64,000 bases of DNA, from assembly GCA_964499485.1 (NCBI GenBank), contig CAZCLF010000006.1:1-64000 (forward strand), given 5' to 3'. This document shows positions 18,622-24,649 of the stretch, piece by piece. The translations under genes were made by a program, and so were the position numbers. Source of the stretch: Ga0074130 sp964499485. GTDB taxonomy: Bacteria; Pseudomonadota; Gammaproteobacteria; Burkholderiales; Rhodocyclaceae. Numbering within the stretch: the stretch's first letter is position 1; every line of letters begins with the position of its first letter. The notes under the pieces are model-generated. The model had not been told where the DNA came from and did no database searches. It was given only the letters and a program-made list of their open reading frames with translations.

Positions 18622-19095
18622 TCAGTGTGGTTTAGCCGAAGCTGCCGCCAGCGCATTGATGTACCGTACAAAGCTCGGGTCTTCGCCATGCAGCAGGTGT
18701 GGGAGCAGGGCGCAGAAGTGCGGTTTTTTGCACCATTCCAAAATATAGTCTTCCCAAGAGTTCCAGCGCCTTGCTTGCTTGGGCGTCATGTTTTCATCGT
18801 AAAGCAGCAGATAAGCGCGCTCGAACAGTGACATCAGCATGGTGAAAATGATGAGCTGACGTTCCTTCTGCTCGTCGCTGAGGTTGCTCACCACCTCGGC
18901 TGAGAACAGCCGCAGATCGGGATTCTCCAGCGCAATCCTCAGAAAATCCTGATAGTTGTCTGAGACCTGTTGATAGACCTCCTCATCCTCGTTCTCGCGC
19001 TCTTTACGTTGCTCGTACAAGAACACAAAAATTGCCAGCGGCAGACCAATGACGGTCACGATGTAGCTCAAGAGTTCCCAGGTGTCGGTTGTCAT
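18622..19095 (-). CDS. Hypothetical protein with one N-terminal membrane helix
   Basis: Protein of 157 residues with one transmembrane helix (about 8-25), then a charged soluble domain containing YEQRKERENEDEE and an alpha-helical remainder. I do not recognise a named function. It ends convergently with the outer-membrane protein gene, and the iron-permease-family gene lies 45 bp upstream on the same strand. Both are small membrane-anchored proteins and may be cotranscribed. Confidence 0.75.
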   Translation of the reverse strand: MTTDTWELLSYIVTVIGLPLAIFVFLYEQRKERENEDEEVYQQVSDNYQDFLRIALENPDLRLFSAEVVSNLSDEQKERQLIIFTMLMSLFERAYLLLYDENMTPKQARRWNSWEDYILEWCKKPHFCALLPHLLHGEDPSFVRYINALAAASAKPH

Positions 19096-19140
19096 GTGCG
19101 TAGGCTCAATGTGATGCCTTCCAAGGCAGACGTTGAAACA

Positions 19141-19551
19141 TTATGGCTCAGGTGTATCAGTATCTTCTGCACCCTGACCCAACGCAACGCGGGCGGTGGC
19201 GGCAAGCACATGGTATTTGCGGCGGAAGGCATCTAGCGCTTCTTCCTCCAGCTCCTCCAAGTCAAGCAATGCGTTATGCGCGCCTTTGGTCGCACGGATC
19301 AATTCATCCAGCTTGATCTGGATGGCCTCCGTGTCGCGGTTCTGTGTGTTCTGGATTAGGAAGACCATCAGGAAGGTAATGATGGTGGTGCCCGTATTGA
19401 TGACCAGCTGCCACGTGTCGCTGAAGCCGAAAAGTGGCCCTGTCACTATCCACACTGCAATCACGCCCACTGCGAGGGCAAAGGTTTTGGGGCGGCCGCA
19501 GAAGTGCGCGGTGGATTTAGCGAAGCCGGAATACCACGTATTGGTTTGCAT
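19141..19551 (-). CDS. Low-affinity iron permease family protein
   Basis: Small membrane protein of 136 residues with two helices (about 22-40 and 50-70) and a cytosolic coiled-coil tail. It matches the low-affinity iron permease family: FCGRPKTFALAVG, the conserved SDTWQLVINTGTTIITFLMVFLIQ-like stretch (split here by its helix), and QNRDTEAIQIKLDELIR. The role of bacterial members in iron uptake is unproven. The start is ATG 19551-19549 with AGGGTGA upstream; an in-frame TTG eight codons earlier is less likely. Confidence 0.85.
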   Translation of the reverse strand: MQTNTWYSGFAKSTAHFCGRPKTFALAVGVIAVWIVTGPLFGFSDTWQLVINTGTTIITFLMVFLIQNTQNRDTEAIQIKLDELIRATKGAHNALLDLEELEEEALDAFRRKYHVLAATARVALGQGAEDTDTPEP

Positions 19552-19657
19552 CTTGATCACCCTGATGAAGCACAACGTTCACATCGGGCGCAATGCGGGC
19601 TTGTCAGTCCTCAGTGCTACACATGCGCAATGGTTTTAGCGATAAAAGGCGTGTAGC

Positions 19658-20074
19658 TTATGCGGCGCGTGTCGATTCCGTCACGACCAGTAGAAACCAC
19701 ATGCCCAACACCGCAATAAAGTTGATCGTGAACACCAGCCCACGCAGCCGTACATTGGGGATCATCACATGCACATAGCTGTGCAGCAGTCGTCCAGCAA
19801 TAAACACCCAGGCCAGCCACACTTGTACGCTATCCACCACGGGGCGCGAGAGCAAAAATAGACAGACCACATAAAAGAACAGCGGCCACTGAAACTGGTT
19901 AGATAAGTTCGCGCTGATGCGTGGCTCCACTGTTGCCCACGGGTTGCTGCCATCCGCCTTGCGACCCAACCCCCAGATGGCAGGCGCGCGCGCCACAGTC
20001 AGCAACACATACAGAAACGCCGTCAATGCGATGTGCGCGACCATCGGAAAGAGCAGCGCGTGCGATGAAATCAT
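19658..20074 (-). CDS. MAPEG family membrane protein
   Basis: Protein of 138 residues with four hydrophobic helices. It resembles the MAPEG family (membrane-associated, eicosanoid and glutathione metabolism): N-x-x-E-P-R in the loop after helix 1, FQWPLFFYV in helix 2, AGRLLHSYVHV before the last helix. Bacterial members are mostly uncharacterised. Its start overlaps the stop of the upstream cupin gene (ATGA), so the two are translationally coupled. Confidence 0.88.
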   Translation of the reverse strand: MISSHALLFPMVAHIALTAFLYVLLTVARAPAIWGLGRKADGSNPWATVEPRISANLSNQFQWPLFFYVVCLFLLSRPVVDSVQVWLAWVFIAGRLLHSYVHVMIPNVRLRGLVFTINFIAVLGMWFLLVVTESTRAA

Positions 20075-20445
20075 TGTGCAGCTGCCTCTAGGTCTTCATA
20101 CGCGTCGAAGTGGAAGCGTGGTGTGCAGATAGCAAGAAAGATCAGATCGTCTGTGCCCGTATTGGTGATGCGCTGGCGCGCACTGGCCGGAATCAACACC
20201 ACATCGCCGGGGCAAACGTCATACGGTGGCAAGTCGCCGACTTCCATAGACCCCGTGCCCGATTGAATCACATAGCGCTCCACCGTTCCATGCACGCAAT
20301 GCCACCGCGTCGTCACACCTGGCAGTACGCGAGCACGTGCAATCGACATGGCAGGGTCGGCATCGTCGTTGAGTACTTCGACGATGTAGCAACGCTCATC
20401 CATGTAGTACTCGGCGGAGAGATTGAGGGGGAAGTGGGTGGGCAT
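20071..20445 (-). CDS. Cupin-domain protein
   Basis: Small soluble protein of 124 residues with one cupin barrel. The first motif contains WHCVHGTVERYVIQSGTG (about 48-65), with one or two possible metal-binding His residues and a Glu. The second motif contains PGDVVLIPASARQRITNTG (about 79-97). The substrate is unknown. It is coupled to the MAPEG gene by a 4-bp overlap. It is the last ordinary chromosomal gene before the cassette array to its right. Confidence 0.85.
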   Translation of the reverse strand: MPTHFPLNLSAEYYMDERCYIVEVLNDDADPAMSIARARVLPGVTTRWHCVHGTVERYVIQSGTGSMEVGDLPPYDVCPGDVVLIPASARQRITNTGTDDLIFLAICTPRFHFDAYEDLEAAAQ

Positions 20446-20519
20446 GGGGTTAGGCGGAGAGAGTGGGTGTCGGTGAGGATATGCTGGCTCTTGAGTTACG
20501 CTTCATCTAAGGATTCTGG

Positions 20520-20843
20520 TCACTTGTAGTGATACCACCAGTTTCGATTGTTTTCTCGATCAACTGTTTCTTGTGACTCAATGTCAAATGTGACGTGCTC
20601 TCTTGCAGAGGCCGGCCAGTTAAACCGAACAAGTAACCCCTTCATTTTGCCAAGGAAGACCTTGTCATTTCGGAGAGAGTCTCGCTCTTTGTCTGATGGG
20701 ACGCCCACAATAAAAACCATGTGCTTTGGGTCAATGTAATAGGCGCCAAGCGACCAAACAAAGGGCTTGATCCCTACTGCTTTCAACAGCGACTTAAGGG
20801 CAGATTCGATTCGCCAAATTTTCAGCTTAAGCAGCCAACGCAT
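20520..20843 (-). CDS. Unknown 107-residue protein, putative integron cassette gene
   Basis: Not recognised. The N-terminus is basic and helical (KLKIWRIESALKSLLKAVG), the centre has YYIDPKHMVFIVGVPSDKERD, and the C-terminus ends NRNWWYHYK. I chose ATG 20843-20841: it lies 5 nt past the R' side of the upstream attC site, as cassette genes usually do, and AAGG precedes it. A longer frame to 21020 would read through the attC site and into the SIR2-like gene. No clear attC follows it, so it is either the last cassette with a lost site or a resident gene at the array edge. Confidence 0.6.
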   Translation of the reverse strand: MRWLLKLKIWRIESALKSLLKAVGIKPFVWSLGAYYIDPKHMVFIVGVPSDKERDSLRNDKVFLGKMKGLLVRFNWPASAREHVTFDIESQETVDRENNRNWWYHYK

Positions 20844-20848
20844 GCGAA

Positions 20849-20908
20849 CCTTAATGCCTGAATTTAGCCGAGCTGCGAAGCTGCTTCGGCTTGAATGTAC
20901 TGTTAGAT
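20849..20908 (-). repeat. attC site 2 (60 bp, aadA type) with degenerate R' end
   Basis: On the minus strand the site starts with R'' ATCTAAC (20908-20902). TTCAAGCCGA then pairs with TCGGCTAAATTCAGG across a short hairpin. The length and the L''/L' words closely resemble the 60-bp attC of aadA cassettes. The R' end reads ATTAAGG instead of GTTRRRY, which removes the G at the cleavage point. It lies 15 nt after the SIR2-like gene. Confidence 0.8.
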
Positions 20909-20923
20909 CTTGTCTGCATGAGA

Positions 20924-21970
20924 CTACGCCAACGATATGCCACGCGTGTACTCCGAAAAAATTGCAGCGCATGTTAGGTCGTTGCGAATCTCTGTTTTTG
21001 ATGAGCCCCGCATGCTGCATATCTCTGCTGCAATAGCGGTGCAGTCACTCTTTGACAGGCCAAACGCCGTTGCATAGGCGCGTTTGTGGCTTATCTCGTC
21101 CATGCTGATTGCTTCTGGGCAAATCAGTTGCATGTTGAGTTTGTGGAACGCAAAACCGAGAAATAGAAGGTTGTCTGAAGTTGCAACTGCTTCCCGAATT
21201 GCACAGACCTCGGAGGAGTCAGGGTCTGTCCCCTCAGTGAAGGTTTTGATGTGCCTGGCGTTGTCTAGGAGTGAGTCTGGGTGCAGGTCGCCCCCGAAGG
21301 TGGCGACATTCTTTTGCCCTTGCCAAGGAAGTGTGCCGACAGATCCATAGGGGTGGTAGAACTGGACCGCGTTGAGGAGCTCCGCCACCCTTGTTTCGCT
21401 GAGTTTGTAATAATTTTGAAGGGCGTAATACAGGTAGTGCTCAATGCAGCGGTCATAGTTGAAAATGACAAATGCAACGGACTTGAGACGATCTTCTAGC
21501 TGGTCCGCGCGGCAGTTCTCCGTCAGCAAGCGAGTGAAAGGATTGAGCCAGCAGGCCTCCGTACTTGCATAATTAATTCCACTTCTGTTGTTGCTTGGAT
21601 CAACATAAATCTTGCTGCTTTTTTCGGCGTCCAAGATGCTTTTTACGATTGCGAGCTTTCCGCAAAGCTCAATCTTCTCATCACCCTGATGATTGTCGAT
21701 GAAGTTGTCGATTGAGATTGCCTGTGGCATGGCATCCCGGATTCTCCATGCAGCATGAAGATGGGGGTTGATATCTCTCCGGCCGTCAGGCTGGCGGACA
21801 GCCGATTCCAAGGCGTTCCTAATTTGGTAGTCGCCGCTTTTTTGCTGGTTGTAGTCAAACCTAATGTCAAGTAGCGAAGAAATCTTCTGCTTTAGCTCTG
21901 AGCCGACAGGAAGGCCAAATTCTTTGCTCGCGCCAGCGCCAACAATCAGGGTTAGCTTTTTGCTCTTCAT
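20924..21970 (-). CDS. SIR2-like domain protein, integron cassette gene
   Basis: Soluble protein of 348 residues. The N-terminal LTLIVGAGASKEFGLPVGSEL is the NAD-binding loop of SIR2-like proteins; VIFNYDRCIEHYL (about 168) is the conserved NYD block; YHPYGSVG lies where the family has a His-Gly pair; LLFLGFAFHKLNMQL near 270 is the C-terminal Rossmann strand. Many SIR2-like proteins are NADases that deplete NAD during phage infection. No second effector domain is visible. The ATG at 21970 follows the upstream attC core by about 28 nt and has no clear ribosome site, common in cassettes. Activity and defence role are inferred. Confidence 0.85.
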   Translation of the reverse strand: MKSKKLTLIVGAGASKEFGLPVGSELKQKISSLLDIRFDYNQQKSGDYQIRNALESAVRQPDGRRDINPHLHAAWRIRDAMPQAISIDNFIDNHQGDEKIELCGKLAIVKSILDAEKSSKIYVDPSNNRSGINYASTEACWLNPFTRLLTENCRADQLEDRLKSVAFVIFNYDRCIEHYLYYALQNYYKLSETRVAELLNAVQFYHPYGSVGTLPWQGQKNVATFGGDLHPDSLLDNARHIKTFTEGTDPDSSEVCAIREAVATSDNLLFLGFAFHKLNMQLICPEAISMDEISHKRAYATAFGLSKSDCTAIAAEICSMRGSSKTEIRNDLTCAAIFSEYTRGISLA

Positions 21971-21997
21971 GGGTTCGCAGAGATGATGGGGAACAAG

Positions 21998-22090
21998 ATC
22001 TAACGTTGGAGGTAAGGGGCTGCGGCGCGAACGAGGCTGGCCGGAGAAGGCACGCCGGTTCCGCAGTCCCGCTTGACCGAGAGGTTAGAT
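21998..22090 (-). repeat. attC site 1 (93 bp) after the FRG-domain gene
   Basis: On the minus strand, R'' ATCTAAC (22090-22084) and R' GTTAGAT (22004-21998) are exact complements. Inside, AAGCGGGACTGCGG pairs with CCGCAGCCCCTT, with a G-T mismatch and extrahelical bases, the asymmetry expected of an attC. The R'-side word CCTCCAACGTTAGAT resembles known cassette ends. It starts 3 nt after the FRG stop codon. Confidence 0.9.
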
Positions 22091-22093
22091 TGA

Positions 22094-22774
22094 TTAGTAC
22101 GAACTTTCATTCATCCACTTAATATGACTTGCGAGTCCGTCCAGACCAGGAAACATAGAGGCTTCATGAATGCCATATCTGTAAAGCTCTTGTTTTAGCG
22201 TCTTTCGACTTCCCGCAGGAATGACTATCTTGTCAACTTCGCTATCTTTATATGGCTCTTGAACATCCTCTGGATGAAATGTAAATAAGCCATTCTGGGC
22301 AATGATTCTGGGTGTTACGTGGCTAGGTATATAGCGCAACGGTTGGCCAGAAAGCTCTACTGGGTTTTTGTGCTGTTCTATGTCTACTACTTGTTGATCT
22401 TTTTTGTGTAACGCATATATAACGCTTTGCTCGTTGTCGTTATATGTTCTTACCGAGAAATACAGAGCAACAAGTGGGTTACGTGTCCAGTCTAGCAATC
22501 TAGTTGGCAGACCGTGGTGCTGGGCTAGTGCAAGCCACTCCCAATCATTGGCGGGCATGGTGGAGATAAATGGTATTGCTCTTTCTTTGAATATCTTTAG
22601 TGCTCGTCTTTCCACGTCGTCATAGGTATCGCCTTTTTTCAAACTAACTCTGCCAAGAGTTGTGACAAGCTTGTGCTCCACACTGCTGACGCCCCGATAT
22701 ATGGTGAATTGGGGGTCGTATGTTTGAAATTGCTCGTGTAGCTCTTTAAACGTTCGGCGTGTAACTGTGGGCAT
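22094..22774 (-). CDS. FRG-domain protein, integron cassette gene
   Basis: Soluble protein of 226 residues. The name-giving motif is near residue 25 as TIYRGVSS; the core motif LAQHHGLPTRLLDWTRNPLVALYF (split here by its helix) is near 87; the C-terminal VIPAGSRKTLKQELYRYGIH completes the domain. The function of FRG domains is not established; they are reported in accessory and phage-defence contexts. The ATG at 22774 lies about 14 nt past a GTTAGAT core and has no ribosome site. The stop abuts attC 1. Codon use is clearly more AT-rich than in the flanking genes. Confidence 0.88.
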   Translation of the reverse strand: MPTVTRRTFKELHEQFQTYDPQFTIYRGVSSVEHKLVTTLGRVSLKKGDTYDDVERRALKIFKERAIPFISTMPANDWEWLALAQHHGLPTRLLDWTRNPLVALYFSVRTYNDNEQSVIYALHKKDQQVVDIEQHKNPVELSGQPLRYIPSHVTPRIIAQNGLFTFHPEDVQEPYKDSEVDKIVIPAGSRKTLKQELYRYGIHEASMFPGLDGLASHIKWMNESSY

Positions 22775-22787
22775 GGCACGGCGGAAA

Positions 22788-22794
22788 ATCTAAC
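22788..22794 (-). other. Upstream cassette boundary core (GTTAGAT), attI or secondary site
   Basis: The minus-strand heptamer GTTAGAT is the left edge of the FRG cassette. No R'' partner (RYYYAAC) is visible within about 130 bp upstream, so this is not a complete attC. It could be the crossover point of an attI or a secondary integration site. A small inverted repeat, GACA-N3-TGTC, lies just upstream at about 22806-22816. Confidence 0.6.
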
Positions 22795-23107
22795 GTGAAG
22801 TGGGTGACATAGTGTCGCAATAAATTTTAGTAAGACATGCCTGATTTAATCGAAACGAGGTGCAAGGTTTTGATTTTTATAGGCAGTGCCATCAGGGTTC
22901 GTAGTGGCATGTCGTCGAAACAGTCTGACAATGTGCTGTCGCTTGGGGCTGATCTATTCCAGATGCATGCCATCTTAGCGATAAGTGAAACAAAAAATCC
23001 AGCCGTCGCTGGATTTTTTATTTGGGGTGATGGCTTTCGGAAGTGCCTTTGGGGATTACCTTACCGAGCGCCGAGCAATCACTGGGTACGAAGGGCTGTT
23101 GCTTGGC
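22795..23107. other. Non-coding region upstream of the cassette array
   Basis: I looked for an integrase gene or remnant in both strands and saw none. The only clear structure is the terminator at 22992-23019. An open frame running rightward from 22837 crosses that terminator and has no family features. Confidence 0.5.
22992..23019. terminator. Bidirectional terminator downstream of the 34-residue peptide gene
   Basis: A perfect 12-bp stem, AAAAAATCCAGC with GCTGGATTTTTT and loop CGTC. It lies about 90 bp past the small membrane-peptide gene on the minus strand and shields the cassettes from upstream transcription. Confidence 0.92.
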
Positions 23108-23212
23108 TTATTTCTTCTTGCCTTGGTCGTAATGCCATTTGATGGCGAAGAACATGCCTGTGCCGAACACGATGATCTTGAAGGTAATGAGGACTACGGG
23201 GATCCATTCCAT
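23108..23212 (-). CDS. Small single-helix membrane protein (34 residues)
   Basis: A short frame from ATG 23212-23210 to TAA 23110-23108. The peptide starts MEWIPVVLITFKIIVFG, forms one membrane helix (about 4-25), and ends in a polar, basic tail (WHYDQGKKK). Aromatic residues at the helix ends and a following terminator 90 bp downstream support a real gene. The ribosome site is weak. Function unknown; single-helix peptides of this size often join larger membrane complexes. Confidence 0.6.
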   Translation of the reverse strand: MEWIPVVLITFKIIVFGTGMFFAIKWHYDQGKKK

Positions 23213-23531
23213 GGTTTGGGGTATCTCTAGGCGCTTGCTTGAAGGTATCGATCTTGAGGAGCACTAGAGGCTACTCAAATTGGAGTGGCTGGATTGTAGG
23301 TGAAGTGATCTTCGATCAACATTGGGCATAAAGCCCTAGGGCATAGTGTCCTAATCACGGTGGATGGGCACCGGGCGGGATTGTGTCTGTCTCGCCTTGC
23401 GGCGATCCAGCCATCCGCTGCGCGGACCGCGCTTTGCGCGTCCAGCGAGCAGTGCTCGCTAGTCGAACCGGAGGGCTCTAATCCTCACCCCCATAGCCAA
23501 TAAAAAAGCCGCCCAAGGGCGGCTGTTTTAT
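23213..23531. other. Intergenic region with clustered hairpins before tRNA-Ser
   Basis: No gene is seen. Three short hairpins stand in a row: 23392-23405 (TCGCC/GGCGA), 23424-23443 (GGAC-GCGC with one bulged C) and 23444-23460 (perfect AGCGAGCA/TGCTCGCT). The last two are directly adjacent. A REP-like repeat or a remnant of an element at the tRNA is possible. Confidence 0.5.
23501..23524 (-). terminator. Terminator of tRNA-Ser
   Basis: On the minus strand AGCCGCCC and GGGCGGCT form a perfect 8-bp stem with a 2-nt loop, followed by a T-run. It starts 8 nt past the tRNA 3' end. Confidence 0.92.
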
Positions 23532-23622
23532 TGGCGGAGAGGGCGGGATTCGAACCCGCGTTGGGATGTTATCCCAAACACGCTTTCCAGGCGTGCGACT
23601 TAAACCGCTCATCCACCTCTCC
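23532..23622 (-). tRNA. tRNA-Ser (anticodon GGA)
   Basis: Class II tRNA of 91 nt with encoded CCA. The acceptor arm GGAGAGG pairs with CCTCTCC. The anticodon arm CACGC-CTGGAAA-GCGTG gives GGA. A long variable arm (TTGGGATAACATCCCAA) and T arm GGTTCGAATCC follow. Confidence 0.96.
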
Positions 23623-23628
23623 GGAAAG

Positions 23629-23656
23629 AGGCGCGATTCTAGCAGAAATCGCGCCT
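23629..23656 (-). terminator. Perfect 10-bp hairpin between nadC and tRNA-Ser
   Basis: AGGCGCGATT and AATCGCGCCT pair around an 8-nt loop, 24 nt past the nadC stop and just before the tRNA. The tract after it on the minus strand is CTCTTT, a weak U-tract, so it is a probable nadC terminator. The minus-strand loop also contains TGCTAGAAT, an extended -10 look-alike for tRNA-Ser. Confidence 0.65.
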
Positions 23657-23679
23657 TTGCCGCTAGGGTTTGGCGGGTT

Positions 23680-24525
23680 TTAGCGTTCTACGTGGCGGAG
23701 CGACAGGTCGATGGCGCGTACGTCCTTGGTTAGGCCGCCAATCGAGATGCGGTCTACGCCGGTGTCGGCAATGCCGCGCACGGTGTCTAGACGCACGCCG
23801 CCGCTGGCTTCTAGCTTGGCGCGGCCGGCGTTGATTTTGACGGCTTCGCGCATCTGGTCGAGGCTCATGTTGTCGAGTAGCAGCATCTTGGCGCCGCAGG
23901 CGAGGGCTTCTTCAAGCTCGGCCAGAGTTTCGACTTCTACCTGAATGAACACGCCGCCGTGCGCGAGCTTTTGGGCTTGTGCATAGGCTGCGCGAATGCC
24001 ACCCGCAGCGATGATGTGGTTTTCTTTGATGAGGATGCCGTCATAGAGGCCAATGCGGTGGTTGTAGCCGCCGCCGCAATGAACAGCATATTTCTGCGCC
24101 AAGCGCAGACCCGGCAGCGTCTTGCGGGTGTCGACAATGTGCGCGTTGGTGTGCGAGACAGCGCCGACGAACAGGCGCGTGGTGGTGGCAGTGCCGGACA
24201 GGAGCTGTAGAAAATTCAGGGCTGAGCGTTCGGCGGTGAGCAGGGCGCGGGTGTCGGCCTGAATCTCGCACAGGGTCTGGCCTGCGGTGATGAAGTCACC
24301 ATCGCCTGCCGACCATTCAATCTTGGCGGTGGGGTCGAGGCGGCGGAAGCAGGCGTCAAACCAGGCGGTGCCGCAGAGCACGGCATCTTCGCGGGTGATG
24401 ACAATGCCGCGGGCAGTTTGCGACGGGGTGAGCAGGGCGGTGAGATCGCCACTGCCAATATCTTCGGCCAAGGCGGCGAGCACGTTGCGCTCGATTTCGG
24501 CGCCAAGCTGTATGTTGAAATCCAT
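23680..24525 (-). CDS. nadC: Nicotinate-nucleotide pyrophosphorylase (quinolinate phosphoribosyltransferase)
   Basis: Cytoplasmic enzyme of 281 residues that converts quinolinate and PRPP to nicotinate mononucleotide, the last de novo step before NAD. Motifs: EDIGSGDLTA (about 21-30), AERSALNFLQLLSGTAT (about 98), DTRKTLPGLR (about 130), and LEASGGV and ISIGGLT near the C-terminus (phosphate binding). The length is normal. It stands alone next to tRNA-Ser; nadA and nadB are not in the window. Confidence 0.97.
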   Translation of the reverse strand: MDFNIQLGAEIERNVLAALAEDIGSGDLTALLTPSQTARGIVITREDAVLCGTAWFDACFRRLDPTAKIEWSAGDGDFITAGQTLCEIQADTRALLTAERSALNFLQLLSGTATTTRLFVGAVSHTNAHIVDTRKTLPGLRLAQKYAVHCGGGYNHRIGLYDGILIKENHIIAAGGIRAAYAQAQKLAHGGVFIQVEVETLAELEEALACGAKMLLLDNMSLDQMREAVKINAGRAKLEASGGVRLDTVRGIADTGVDRISIGGLTKDVRAIDLSLRHVER

Positions 24526-24649
24526 GATAAGTTGCCGTTATGAGAACGACAGAGATTCTACTCTGTCGCCATAGCGAAGAACGCGAGAACGTTGAGGAAC
24601 CATGTATGGGCGCTCACTGCCTATGCTTTGGTAACCGGGGGAAATTAGG

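Larger units (their letters stand above)
20849..22794 (-). mobile_element. Integrase-less integron cassette array
   Basis: Two attC sites and a third recombination-core sequence (GTTAGAT on the minus strand at 22794-22788) delimit an FRG-domain cassette of about 790 bp and a SIR2-like cassette. A 107-residue gene follows the second site. All genes run on the minus strand, each attC follows its gene, and start codons lie close to the preceding site, as in integrons. No integrase gene is seen within the window, so this is a CALIN-like remnant or an off-site insertion. The DNA is visibly richer in A/T than its neighbours. Confidence 0.8.

Noticed and set aside
20448..20519. Possible third attC after the 107-residue gene (word TAACTCAAG on the minus strand)
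   Set aside because: Only this nine-base match to cassette ends is present; no R''/R' pair and no complementary inner arms are visible.
22837..23142. Rightward 101-residue open frame that could have been an integrase remnant
   Set aside because: It crosses a strong terminator, overlaps the small membrane-peptide gene on the other strand, and shows no tyrosine-recombinase residues (no R...HxxR...Y pattern).
23371..23382. GGGCGGGATT copy matching the tRNA-Ser 3' region as an attachment-site remnant
   Set aside because: Only ten bases match, no element genes lie between the copies, and GC-rich words of this length occur by chance.
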